Below are positions 37,303 through 45,823 of a stretch of DNA of 64,000 nt, in pieces. Made by a program: the position numbers and the translations under genes. The DNA is taken from contig NZ_PVBN01000015.1 of NCBI RefSeq assembly GCF_002968635.1, forward strand, positions 93,355-157,354. The letters run 5' to 3'. Below the pieces are notes generated by a model. The model was not told the origin of the DNA and searched no databases. It saw nothing but the letters and a program-made list of their open reading frames with translations. Within the stretch, counting starts at the first letter, position 1. Each line of letters opens with the position of its first letter. This DNA comes from Neorhizobium alkalisoli. GTDB taxonomy: Bacteria; Pseudomonadota; Alphaproteobacteria; Rhizobiales; Rhizobiaceae.

Positions 37303-37367
37303 CCTCTTGCCCTTCGCCCTCCGACGCCCACATTCGATGATGGGCAGAGCGTTGCGGAGGATGCATC

Positions 37368-39125
37368 ATGCGGATGGGCCTTTTCACAGGAATCGTTTTT
37401 TCTTTGACGCTTTGGGCCGGGGCGCTGCCGGCTCAGCAGGCTTCCGACACCGTGGCGCCGGAACGAGCCACGGGCTTCACCGCCGCAAAACGCGTGGAAA
37501 CGAAGAACTTCATGGTCGCGGCAGCCAATCCGCACGCCGCAGAGGCAGGCCGCGAGATCATCGCCAAAGGCGGCAATGCGATCGATGCCATGGTTGCCGT
37601 CCAGACGGTGCTCGGGCTCGTGGAGCCGCAGAGCTCCGGCCTCGGCGGCGGCTCCTTCCTCGTCTATTATGACGCCGGATCCGGCAGGCTGACCACTTTC
37701 GATGGCCGCGAGACCGCGCCGATGGAAGCAACGCCCAAGCTCTTTCTCGATGCCCAAGGCCAGCCGTTGAAGTTCATCGACGCGGTGGTCGGTGGCCGTT
37801 CGGTTGGCACACCCGGCACGGTGCGTCTGCTCGAAGACGTGCACAAGCGCTATGGAAAGGCAGAGTGGGCCAGCCTTTTCGAGCCGGCGGAAAAGCTCGC
37901 CGCCGAGGGCTTCGCCGTTTCCCCTCGCCTTGCTTCGCTCCTTGCGGCGGAAGGCGACCGACTGAAGAAATATGATGGGCCTCGCGGTTATTTCCACGAC
38001 GAAGCGGGAGCGCCGCTGAAAGCCGGAGCGACACTCAAGAACCCCGCTTATGCGGAAACGCTGAACGCGATTGCATCGGGCGGAGCCGATGCTTTCTACA
38101 AGGGACCGATCGCGGAGGCGATCGTGAAGACGGTTCGCGAGGCCGCCGGCAATCGGGGCGTGCTGTCTCTTACGGATCTAGCCAACTATCGTATCAAGGA
38201 ACGAGAAACCGTCTGCTTCAACTATCGCGCGCTCGATATCTGCGGCATGGGACCACCCTCCTCCGGCGCGGTCGCCATTGGACAGATGCTCGGCATCATC
38301 GAAAACTTCGACGTGAAGGCGCTCGGGCCGCAAAATGCAGAGAGCTGGCGGATCATCGGCGACGCCCAGCGCCTCGCCTTTGCGGATCGCGAACGTTATC
38401 TAGCCGACACCGATTTCGTGCCCCTGCCGGTCAAGGGGCTTATCAAGAAAGACTATCTCGGCAAGCGCGCCGACCTGCTCGACGGCGGCAAGGCGCTTGC
38501 CGCGGATGCGGTGAAGGCGGGCGAGCCGGAATGGGACCATGCCCTGCTCTTCGGCCGCGATGCGGCGATCGAACTCCCCTCCACCAGCCATTTCGTGATC
38601 GTCGACAAAGAAGGCAATGTCGTCTCGATGACCACGACCATCGAAAGCGGCTTCGGCTCGCGACTGATGACGAACGGGTTTCTGCTCAACAACGAACTCA
38701 CCGACTTCTCCTTCAAGACACATGACGGAAGCCTGCCGGTTGCCAATCGCGTCGAGCCGGGCAAGCGGCCCCGTTCGTCCATGTCGCCGACAATCGTCAT
38801 GAAGGACGGCAAGCCGCTGCTCGCGATCGGCTCACCGGGCGGCAGCCAGATCATCGGCTACGTCGCGCAAGCGTTGATCGCCTACATCGACTGGGGCATG
38901 CCGGTAGAGCAGATTGTCGCGCAGCCGCATCTCATCAACCGGTTCGGCACCTACGACATCGAGGCCGGTACCGACGCCGAGAAGCTTGCCGAACCGCTCA
39001 AGGCGCTCGGATATGAGGTGAAGGTCGGCGAAATGAATTCCGGGCTGCATGCGATCGAGATCACCGCCAGCGGGCTCGTCGGCAGCGCCGATCCACGCCG
39101 CGAGGGAGCCGCGGTCGGGGAATAG
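37368..39125 (+). CDS. ggt: Gamma-glutamyltransferase
   Basis: A 585-residue periplasmic enzyme with a signal peptide (LFTGIVFSLTLWAGALPAQQA). The Ntn-hydrolase catalytic Thr, which becomes the N-terminus of the small subunit after self-cleavage, is in STSHFVIVDKEGNVVSMTTT near residue 406; SGLGGGSFLVYYD, RPRSSMSPTIV and GSPGGSQII are family signatures. It cleaves glutathione and other gamma-glutamyl compounds. GGAGG lies upstream of the ATG. Its stop abuts the stop of the convergent CYTH-like gene. Confidence 0.95.
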   Translation: MRMGLFTGIVFSLTLWAGALPAQQASDTVAPERATGFTAAKRVETKNFMVAAANPHAAEAGREIIAKGGNAIDAMVAVQTVLGLVEPQSSGLGGGSFLVYYDAGSGRLTTFDGRETAPMEATPKLFLDAQGQPLKFIDAVVGGRSVGTPGTVRLLEDVHKRYGKAEWASLFEPAEKLAAEGFAVSPRLASLLAAEGDRLKKYDGPRGYFHDEAGAPLKAGATLKNPAYAETLNAIASGGADAFYKGPIAEAIVKTVREAAGNRGVLSLTDLANYRIKERETVCFNYRALDICGMGPPSSGAVAIGQMLGIIENFDVKALGPQNAESWRIIGDAQRLAFADRERYLADTDFVPLPVKGLIKKDYLGKRADLLDGGKALAADAVKAGEPEWDHALLFGRDAAIELPSTSHFVIVDKEGNVVSMTTTIESGFGSRLMTNGFLLNNELTDFSFKTHDGSLPVANRVEPGKRPRSSMSPTIVMKDGKPLLAIGSPGGSQIIGYVAQALIAYIDWGMPVEQIVAQPHLINRFGTYDIEAGTDAEKLAEPLKALGYEVKVGEMNSGLHAIEITASGLVGSADPRREGAAVGE

Positions 39126-39947
39126 TCAGACTTCGGCGGCACCATAAACCAGCGCGGTCTTGGTCGGACCTGTCGGGTTCACCCAAGGCGAAGCGCAGAG
39201 GATGGTCATCGCAGCCCAGGCGTTGCGTACTGCCCCGGCGCTCGCCTCGCCGTCCTCGAGGTCGAAGCGGAAGCTGAATTCGGCAGCCGCCGGATTTGGG
39301 TGGCTCTTCTCGTTCCACCACAGAATGAGTGCGCATTCCGCACTCACATCTTCTGATAATTTTAGCCGCCCCCCTTCGAATACGTGCTCGCGTATCCGCA
39401 AGTCTCCAACCCGGAAGACCTTCGCATTGCGAGGCGGCAAAGATATCTTGCCGAAATCTTCATAGGGATCGAGACAGTCGCCGACCGTTGCGGGTTCGGC
39501 TTCGTCATCGAACTCGGCCTCGACGGATCGGCTGAACAGCGCCCAGAACCGCGGTGTACCGGCGGGAGGCATCGCCTTGACGTCCTCCTCGAATTTGATG
39601 TCCTCGTCATCTCCGGAATGGAAGGTCTGCGCGGCGGCAAGCAGCCGGTCGCCATGGCGGAATTTCAGCGTTGTCGACCAAGGCCCGTCGGAGCCCAGTG
39701 GACGCCGCATCCGGAAGACGAGGTTGGACAGCCGGTAGAGATCGGTCCCTTCCGTATCCAGGAAGAAAACATCGCGCTGCTTCTTTGGCTTCAGGACATC
39801 GAGCTTGCCTTTGGCGTCCACCTCATCTCCCAGCTTTTCACAGATATCCGCCCAAAAATCGGAGACCCTGGGACGACATGTCCCGACGTCACCGACGAAC
39901 CGATCCGTATCCAGCATCAGCTTGTATTCCCGCGATGACAAACCCAT
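39126..39947 (-). CDS. CYTH-like (triphosphate tunnel) domain protein, degenerate
   Basis: About 273 residues. The N-terminal SSREYKLMLD, then LYRLSNLVFRMRRP and TTLKFRHGDR, and a late EFSFRFDLEDGEA look like the alternating charged strands of a CYTH tunnel, but the first Glu of the ExExK motif is replaced by Ser. Enzymes of this fold hydrolyse triphosphates or make cyclic AMP; with the changed motif activity is doubtful. The start ATG at 39947 has GGGAGA upstream. It is divergent from the cytochrome P450 gene. Fold assignment is by eye and moderate. Confidence 0.65.
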   Translation of the reverse strand: MGLSSREYKLMLDTDRFVGDVGTCRPRVSDFWADICEKLGDEVDAKGKLDVLKPKKQRDVFFLDTEGTDLYRLSNLVFRMRRPLGSDGPWSTTLKFRHGDRLLAAAQTFHSGDDEDIKFEEDVKAMPPAGTPRFWALFSRSVEAEFDDEAEPATVGDCLDPYEDFGKISLPPRNAKVFRVGDLRIREHVFEGGRLKLSEDVSAECALILWWNEKSHPNPAAAEFSFRFDLEDGEASAGAVRNAWAAMTILCASPWVNPTGPTKTALVYGAAEV

Positions 39948-40060
39948 CGACGTCTCTCCCGGCCGCAGACAAACGTGCAAAGCCCATCATAACCGCAATC
40001 TTTAATTGCATCAATCGCCACCCCTTTTCCGGTCACCTGAAATCCTTTAGGTCTCGACGG

Positions 40061-41307
40061 ATGACCCGTCTGCTCGATTTCCCCCGCATCGATCCGGAAG
40101 CCCTCCGCGTCTCCCTCGACGGGCGAAACCCGGCATTTTACAGTGATCCCAACCGCGTCTATGCGGCTCTCCACGAGCACTGCCCGACGTTCTATTGGGC
40201 GGAGCAGAAACAATGGTTCTTCACCGGTTATGACCATGTGAACGCGCTTCTGCGCGACCGGCGGTTCGGCCGCCAGATCCTGCATATCGCCAGCCGCCAG
40301 GAGCTCGGCCTGCCTGAGCCTGAGCCGCATCTTGAAAATTTCGATCTGGCCGAGCGTCATTCCCTGCTGGAACTTGAACCGCCGGAACACACGCGGCTCC
40401 GCACGCTGGTCAACCGCGCCTTCGTTTCCAGGCATGTCGAAAAGCTCCGGCCGGAAATCGCGGACATTGCGGAGAGATTGATCGACGCTTTTGAGAAGGA
40501 CGGCGAGACGGAACTCCTGTCATCCTTTGCGGACGTGATCCCCGTGACGATGATTGCCAGAATGATCGGCATTCCGGACGAAATGGGACCGCAACTTCTC
40601 AAATGGTCGCATGCCTATGTGGGCATGTACATGTTCAAGCGCAGCCACGCGGACGAGCATGCCGCAGATCGCGCCGCCAGGGAATTCGCCGATTACATCA
40701 GGCGCCTGATCGCCGAGCGGCGCCGCGAACCGCGCGAAGACCTGCTCACCCACATGATCCTCACGGGGCACAAGGGGCAGTATCTCACCGACGACGAACT
40801 GGTCTCGACGACGATCGTGCTCCTGAATGCCGGGCACGAGGCGACGGTCCACCAGATCGGCAACTCAGTTCGCGTGATCCTGGAAAGCGGGCTTCCGGCG
40901 ACCGAGTTCTTCCGAGACGAGGCGGCAACGGAACGGACCGTCGAAGAAACGCTGCGCATCTGCGCACCGGTCCACATCTTCCAGCGTTGGGCGCTGGAGG
41001 ACGTCGAAATCGACGGCGTCACATTCAGGCGCGGCGACAAGGTGAGCCTCATCCTCGCCGCCGCCAATCTCGACCCCAAAAAGTTCTCGGATCCGCTGGT
41101 CTTCAAGCCGGACCGGCAGGAGGCGCCGAACCTTCGTTCGGCGCCGGCATCCATTTCTGTATCGGCGCGCCGCTGGCACGGCTGGAGCTGAACACCGTGC
41201 TGCCTATCCTCTTCCGCCGACTGCCGGGGCTCAGGATCGCGAGGCCACCGTCAGTCAAGGATGTCTATCACTTCCATGGATTGGAGCGGCTGGAGCTGAC
41301 ATGGTGA
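40061..41307 (+). pseudogene. Cytochrome P450, frameshifted before the heme-binding loop
   Basis: A class I-type bacterial P450 of about 415 residues if repaired. The I-helix motif NAGHEATVHQIGN and the K-helix ExxR (EETLRI) are in one frame; the heme-thiolate loop FGAGIHFCIGAPLARLEL, with the ligand Cys, lies in another frame ending at 41307. The switch is near 41126-41140, where a single missing base (after AACCTT) would restore a normal reading. As it stands the first frame stops at 41191 without the heme Cys, so the product would be inactive. Either a young pseudogene or a read error. Confidence 0.82.
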
Positions 41308-41310
41308 GCG

Positions 41311-42132
41311 TCAGGCAGCGTTGGCAGACGCATCAGCTACGCCGTAACGGGCGGCGGGCTTGCTGAGCGACAGATGTGGCCGCAGTTCACCGCGGGCTGC
41401 TTCGAGCGCCTCGTAGAGCGACTTGTCCGAGAGCGACGGAATGGTGACCAGTTCACCCTGATCAAAACCGGCGAGCGCGGCATCGACGAGATCGCCGACA
41501 TTCATCACCATGTTCGGATCCATATTGTCGAACGAGCCGCCGACCCGGTCGAATATTTCCGTGCGGGTCAGTCCCGGCAGAACCGCCTGAATGCGCACGC
41601 CGGTATCCACCAGTTCGGCGGCAAGCGATTCCGTCAAAGTCAGAACAAAGGCCTTGCTGGCGCTATAGGTGCCGCTGAACGCATGCGGCCACAGTGCGAC
41701 CACCGATGCCGTGTTGATAATGCTCCCACTCCCACGCGCGACGAACGCCTGCGCGGCGGCGACGGCCAGACGATTTGCGGCCAGCACGTTCAGGTCCACC
41801 ATCCGGTCCAGGTAGTCGATATCGCTCTGGAGAAGCGGACCGGTCGGGCCGATCCCGGCATTGTTCACGAAAAGGGTAATCGTATCATCCTCGCGCAGCC
41901 GCCGATCGACGAGCGCGATGTCGGCACGCTGCGTCAGATCCGCGCGAAGCACGTCGGCCTTGACGCCCGTCTCGCGAGCCAGACGCTCGGCTGCAGTCTT
42001 CAAGCGATCTTCATCCCGGGCCACAAGCACAAGGTCGTAGCCGCGGCGGGCCAGACGCTCGGCATAGGTCGCGCCGATGCCCGACGATGCGCCGGTCACC
42101 AAGGCAGTTCCGAGTTTCGAGGTTTTAGTCAT
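41311..42132 (-). CDS. Short-chain dehydrogenase/reductase
   Basis: A 273-residue classical SDR: TGASSGIGATYAERL at the cofactor site, NNAGIG in the fourth strand, catalytic Ser in NTASVVALWP and YSASKAF with Tyr and Lys. The start at 42132 has AGGAGA upstream; the open frame beyond is not SDR-like. It is divergent from a MarR-type regulator gene, with a palindrome between them, so it is probably under that regulator. Substrate unknown, likely an alcohol or aldehyde stress compound. Confidence 0.9.
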   Translation of the reverse strand: MTKTSKLGTALVTGASSGIGATYAERLARRGYDLVLVARDEDRLKTAAERLARETGVKADVLRADLTQRADIALVDRRLREDDTITLFVNNAGIGPTGPLLQSDIDYLDRMVDLNVLAANRLAVAAAQAFVARGSGSIINTASVVALWPHAFSGTYSASKAFVLTLTESLAAELVDTGVRIQAVLPGLTRTEIFDRVGGSFDNMDPNMVMNVGDLVDAALAGFDQGELVTIPSLSDKSLYEALEAARGELRPHLSLSKPAARYGVADASANAA

Positions 42133-42154
42133 TGTCCATCTCCTGATATGGAAT

Positions 42155-42174
42155 TTACTGGCATATGCCACTAA
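42155..42174. promoter_or_regulatory. Palindromic operator candidate between SDR and MarR genes
   Basis: TGGCATATGCCA is a perfect 12-bp palindrome, extended on both sides to TTA-N and N-TAA, giving an almost perfect 20-bp dyad. Size and location, 22 bp from the SDR start and about 110 bp from the regulator start, are typical of MarR-family operators. Confidence 0.6.
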
Positions 42175-42284
42175 ATAGATGAAGACGGCCAATCGGCTAT
42201 GCAAGAGGCGTGGAAGACTTTTTATTGGCGGTGGCAGAGCCGGATGAAATCGGGCACTCTCAGCCACGACGAAACAGACAGCCC

Positions 42285-42752
42285 ATGATGGAAAAAGAAC
42301 AGTTCGAGGACGGCATCTGGCTTTATTGCAGCAACAGCGCGGTACGCCGTGCCGCGCGGCAACTTGGCCAGCTCTACGAGGATGCCATGGGGGACACCGG
42401 GCTCAAGGGCACGCAATTCTCGCTCATGTCGCAGATCGCCCGCTCCGGTGAACCGACCCTGAAAAGGCTCGCGGAAACCATGGTCATGGACCTTTCCGCC
42501 CTTGGTCACACGCTGAAACCCCTCCTCCGTGACGGGTTTGTCGAACTGATCCCCGACGACAAGGACCGCAGGGTGAAGCGGGTGCGCCTGACAGATGCGG
42601 GCGCCGCGAAGCAGCGGGAACTAACCGCTCGTTGGACGGTTGCCCAGGATCATTTCGACAAGGCCTTCGGCAAGGAGAAGTCCGAGGAATTGCGGCGGAC
42701 CCTCGCCTTCATTTCTTCGCCGGAATTCGCGAAGGCTTTCAACCGGGACTGA
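42285..42752 (+). CDS. MarR-family transcriptional regulator
   Basis: A 155-residue winged-helix protein. GTQFSLMSQIARSGEPTLKRLAETM is the helix-turn-helix region, LSALGHTLKPLLRDGFVEL the recognition helix and DKDRRVKRVRLTDAG the wing, all in MarR arrangement. It probably binds a small aromatic or phenolic ligand and represses the divergent SDR gene and itself through the palindrome at 42155-42174. ATG 42285 is preferred; the frame is open upstream. Confidence 0.88.
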   Translation: MMEKEQFEDGIWLYCSNSAVRRAARQLGQLYEDAMGDTGLKGTQFSLMSQIARSGEPTLKRLAETMVMDLSALGHTLKPLLRDGFVELIPDDKDRRVKRVRLTDAGAAKQRELTARWTVAQDHFDKAFGKEKSEELRRTLAFISSPEFAKAFNRD

Positions 42753-42762
42753 AATCCGCTTC

Positions 42763-43107
42763 TCACGTCCTGATCACATAATCCTTGCGAGTCGTTTCAA
42801 TCACTTCCCAGGTTCCTTTGAAGCCGGGTCTCAGCACCATGCTGTCGCCCGACTTCAGATGGACGGGCTCACCGCCCTCCTCGGTCACGACCGAATGGCC
42901 GGAGAGGACGTGGAAATACTCCCATTCGTCGTAAGAGATTCGCCACTTGCCGGGCGTCGCCTCCCAGACACCGGCATAGAGCCCGCCCTCGGCCTCTTCG
43001 AAATTCCATGTTCGAAATGTCGGATTGCCGGAGACCAGCCGGTCCGGCGCCGGCGCGCCCTCTTCCGGGGTGATGGTAGAAAGGTCGAAAGTCAGCCAGG
43101 TTGCCAT
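42763..43107 (-). CDS. Cupin-domain protein
   Basis: A 114-residue single-domain cupin. GLYAGVWEATPGKWRISYDEWEYFHVLSGHSVV contains the first cupin motif with its His/Glu metal ligands reduced to Glu/His positions, and HLKSGDSMVLRPGFKGTWEV the second. It resembles small cupins of the EutQ/DUF861 type. It starts 7 nt after the metY stop and is probably cotranscribed with it. Function unknown. Confidence 0.82.
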   Translation of the reverse strand: MATWLTFDLSTITPEEGAPAPDRLVSGNPTFRTWNFEEAEGGLYAGVWEATPGKWRISYDEWEYFHVLSGHSVVTEEGGEPVHLKSGDSMVLRPGFKGTWEVIETTRKDYVIRT

Positions 43108-43114
43108 TTCTTCC

Positions 43115-44398
43115 TCAGATCTTCGACAAAGCCTGGTCGAGGTCGGCGATGATATCGGCGGCATCCTCGATACCGATCGACAGGCGCACGACGTCCGGGC
43201 CGGCGCCGGCGGCGATCTGCTGTTCTTCACTCAGTTGCCGGTGCGTCGTGGAGGCCGGATGAATGACAAGAGAACGGGTGTCGCCGATATTGGCCAAGTG
43301 GGAGAAGAGCTGCAGGCTTTCGACCAACGTCTTGCCCGCCTCGTATCCGCCCGTGACGCCAAAGGTGAAGACCGAGCCTGCACCCTTCGGCGAATACCGC
43401 CGCTGCAGGACATGGTTCGGGTCCTCTTCCAGACCTGAATAGCTGACCCAGGCAACCTTCGGATGGGCCTTCAGCCATTTGGCAACCACGGCTGCGTTAT
43501 CGCAATGCTTCTGCATGCGCAGGGGCAGCGTCTCGATGCCGGTCAGGATCATGAAGGCGTTGAAGGGGGAGATCGCGGCGCCCATATCGCGCAGGCCCAA
43601 CACCCGGCAGGCTATGGCAAAGCCGATATTGCCGAATGCCTGGTGCAGCACGACACCTGCATATTCCGGCCGCGGCTCCGAAAGCATCGGATAATTGCCC
43701 GATTTCGACCAGTTGAACGTGCCTCCGTCGACGATCACTCCGCCCATGGAATTGCCGTGGCCGCCCATGAACTTGGTCAGCGAGTGGATGACGATATCGG
43801 CTCCGTGTTCGAGCGGCCGGACGAGATAGGGCGTCGCCATCGTGTTGTCGACGATCAGCGGAATGCCGCGCCGCTGCGCCACCTCGGCGATCGCCGCGAT
43901 ATCCACGAAGGTGCCGGCGGGATTGGCGAGGCTCTCGATGAAGATCGCCCGGGTGCGGGCATCGATCTGGCCGTCGAAGCTTGCCGGATCTTCCGGATCG
44001 GCCCAGCGCACCTGCCAGTCGAAATTCCTGAACGCATGGCCGAACTGGTTGATCGACCCACCGTAGAGTTTTCGCGCCGCGATGAAATTGTCGCCCGGCT
44101 GCATGATCGTGTGGAAGGTTAGCATCTGCGCCGCGTGGCCCGAAGCGACCGCGAGCGCCGCGGTGCCACCCTCGAGCGCCGCCACCCGCTCCTCGAGCAC
44201 GGCCTGGGTCGGGTTCATGATGCGGGTGTAAATATTGCCGAATTGCTGCAGGCCGAACAAGGCCGCGGCATGATCGGCATCGTTGAACACGAAGGATGTG
44301 GTCTGGTAGATGGGCGTCGCCCGCGCCCCGGTGGTGGGGTCAGGCTGGGCGCCCGCGTGAACCGCCAGAGTTGAAAATCCCGGATTGATCGTCGGCAT
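43115..44398 (-). CDS. metY: O-acetylhomoserine sulfhydrylase / aminocarboxypropyltransferase
   Basis: A 427-residue PLP enzyme of the Cys/Met metabolism family, making homocysteine from O-acetylhomoserine and sulfide. Lys209 in DIVIHSLTKFMGGHG binds PLP; TRIMNPTQAVLEERVAALEGG and LFSHLANIGDTRSLVIHPAST are family blocks. Length is the MetY type, longer than MetZ/MetB. Alternative: O-acetylserine or succinyl-homoserine use. A 25-bp inverted repeat sits about 40 bp upstream, divergent from the DUF6455 gene. Confidence 0.93.
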   Translation of the reverse strand: MPTINPGFSTLAVHAGAQPDPTTGARATPIYQTTSFVFNDADHAAALFGLQQFGNIYTRIMNPTQAVLEERVAALEGGTAALAVASGHAAQMLTFHTIMQPGDNFIAARKLYGGSINQFGHAFRNFDWQVRWADPEDPASFDGQIDARTRAIFIESLANPAGTFVDIAAIAEVAQRRGIPLIVDNTMATPYLVRPLEHGADIVIHSLTKFMGGHGNSMGGVIVDGGTFNWSKSGNYPMLSEPRPEYAGVVLHQAFGNIGFAIACRVLGLRDMGAAISPFNAFMILTGIETLPLRMQKHCDNAAVVAKWLKAHPKVAWVSYSGLEEDPNHVLQRRYSPKGAGSVFTFGVTGGYEAGKTLVESLQLFSHLANIGDTRSLVIHPASTTHRQLSEEQQIAAGAGPDVVRLSIGIEDAADIIADLDQALSKI

Positions 44399-44440
44399 GG
44401 TCTCTCTCCCTGAATGTCTTCAGCCCTGTTATCACGCTCC

Positions 44441-44465
44441 CCAAAATCAAACTGGTTGATTTTGG
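44441..44465. promoter_or_regulatory. Inverted repeat upstream of metY
   Basis: CCAAAATCAA and TTGATTTTGG are perfect 10-bp complements separated by 5 bp. It lies 43 bp from the metY start and 56 bp from the divergent gene start, a position suiting a regulator-binding site. Confidence 0.55.
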
Positions 44466-44520
44466 TCAACGACTGCTGTTCTCGCGCGCATATCCTCCCG
44501 ACAATAGAGAGGAGAATGCC

Positions 44521-44949
44521 ATGAACGATCAAGCCCCTGCCCGCCACGAAAGCCTCGCGTCCCGAATTGCCCGCTGGTGCTCCACGGCCTGGGACACGGT
44601 CGAGGAAGCCAAAACCCTAGCGAGCCTCGACAACGAGACGATCGAAATGCTGGCGCGCGACAACGCGCTGTCGAAGGACGAGTTCGTTTCTCTGCTCCGG
44701 CGCGGCCCCCATGCAGCGGACGAAATGCTAGCCCTTATGCGGGTCCTGAACATCGATCCGGAAGAGGCAAAGCTCGTCGAACCTCTGGAGTTCCGGGAGA
44801 TGCACATCACCTGCTCGCGATGCGGGGAAAAGGCCCGCTGTCGCCGGGAACTGACCGACGGCACCGCTGCCGCCGACTTCGCGGGCTATTGCGGCAACGC
44901 CGACTACCTCAACGAGATGCGCGCCCGACCGGAACTGCTGGTGGATTGA
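44521..44949 (+). CDS. DUF6455-type cysteine-motif protein
   Basis: A 142-residue protein with a helical N-terminus and four conserved cysteines, Cys98, Cys101, Cys107 and Cys124 (ITCSRCGEKARC and GYCGNADYL), a likely metal or iron-sulfur site. The pattern fits DUF6455, small proteins of Rhizobiales and relatives without known role. GGAGA precedes the ATG. It diverges from metY, which may hint at a sulfur-related link. Confidence 0.75.
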   Translation: MNDQAPARHESLASRIARWCSTAWDTVEEAKTLASLDNETIEMLARDNALSKDEFVSLLRRGPHAADEMLALMRVLNIDPEEAKLVEPLEFREMHITCSRCGEKARCRRELTDGTAAADFAGYCGNADYLNEMRARPELLVD

Positions 44950-44955
44950 CGGGCG

Positions 44956-45384
44956 TCAAGCGACAAGGCGCGGATATTCGATCGCGGGGCAACGATCCAT
45001 CACGACCTTGATGCCGGCCGCCTCCGCCTTGGCGGCTGCCTTGTCATCGCGCACGCTGAGCTGGCCCCATATCGCTTTGGGCCTCGTCTCCAGGGCGAGC
45101 GCCTCGTCGACCACGCCGTCCAGATATTCGGCTGCTCGGAAGACATCGACCAAGTCGACCGGTTGCGGCACGTCGCCAAGCGTCTTGTATACCGTCTGGC
45201 CGAGGATCTGCTTGCCCGCCTGACCGGGATTGACGGGATAGACCGTGTATCCCTTGCCAAGCAGGAACCCCATGACACGGTTGCTCGGCCGGTCCGGGTT
45301 CGGAGAAGCGCCCAGAAGAGCGATCGTCTTGGTGTTTTTCAGAATTTCGGCAATATACGCGTTGTCGTAGTGGTCATGGTTCAT
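44956..45384 (-). CDS. CoA-binding domain protein (YccU-like)
   Basis: A 142-residue Rossmann-fold protein. TIALLGASPNPDRPSNRVMGFLLGKGYTVYPVNP is the CoA-binding-domain signature shared with succinyl-CoA ligase alpha; VDLVDVFRAAEYLDGVVDEA and KAIWGQLSVRDDKAAAKAEAAG complete the family pattern. Stand-alone versions have no established reaction. The start ATG at 45384 is the first that gives a normal family N-terminus. It converges with the DUF6455 gene with 6 nt between stops. Confidence 0.88.
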   Translation of the reverse strand: MNHDHYDNAYIAEILKNTKTIALLGASPNPDRPSNRVMGFLLGKGYTVYPVNPGQAGKQILGQTVYKTLGDVPQPVDLVDVFRAAEYLDGVVDEALALETRPKAIWGQLSVRDDKAAAKAEAAGIKVVMDRCPAIEYPRLVA

Positions 45385-45472
45385 GACGGCAGCTCCGGTG
45401 ATGGGGACGCCTCTGGCGGCGCGGTCGCTTCGCTGTATGTATGGCTCCGTCTCCGTAAAAGGGATGCAGGCC

Positions 45473-45823
45473 ATGAAAAAATTTCTCGCAAGCCTCGCCG
45501 TTACCTGCGCCGTCTCGTTTCCGTCGGCCGAGCCCGCCTTTGCCATCTCGCGCTATAATTCGACCGGCATGTCCTGTGCTGCCGTGCAACGTGCGATCGC
45601 CCGGGAAGGCGCCGTAATCCTGCGTTATCCATCCCGAAATGTGCGCGGCATGACGCTTTATGACCGCTATGTTACCGACAGCGGCCTCTGCGACGGCCAC
45701 GAGTTTGCCGATCGCGCCACCGTCCCCACGACCGACACTCCTCGCTGTCCCGTTCTCGCCTGCAAAAGGCGGCCCGATCCGGAAGACTGCTTTCCGCTAC
45801 AGGCGGGATGCACCCGGTTCTGA
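45473..45823 (+). CDS. Small secreted cysteine-containing protein
   Basis: A 116-residue protein with a clear signal peptide (MKKFLASLAVTCAVSFPSA, cleavage near EPAFA). The mature part has six cysteines (SCAAVQ, GLCDGHE, RCPVLACKRR, EDCF, GCTRF) which may form disulfides in the periplasm. Not recognised as a named family beyond small rhizobial secreted proteins. ATG 45464 is a possible alternative start 9 nt upstream. Confidence 0.75.
   Translation: MKKFLASLAVTCAVSFPSAEPAFAISRYNSTGMSCAAVQRAIAREGAVILRYPSRNVRGMTLYDRYVTDSGLCDGHEFADRATVPTTDTPRCPVLACKRRPDPEDCFPLQAGCTRF

Noticed and set aside
44399..44520. SAM-II riboswitch upstream of metY
   Set aside because: GCGTGATAAC and GGCTGAAGAC resemble part of the motif, but I could not find the matching 5' strand of the first helix. 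A covariance-model search would decide.
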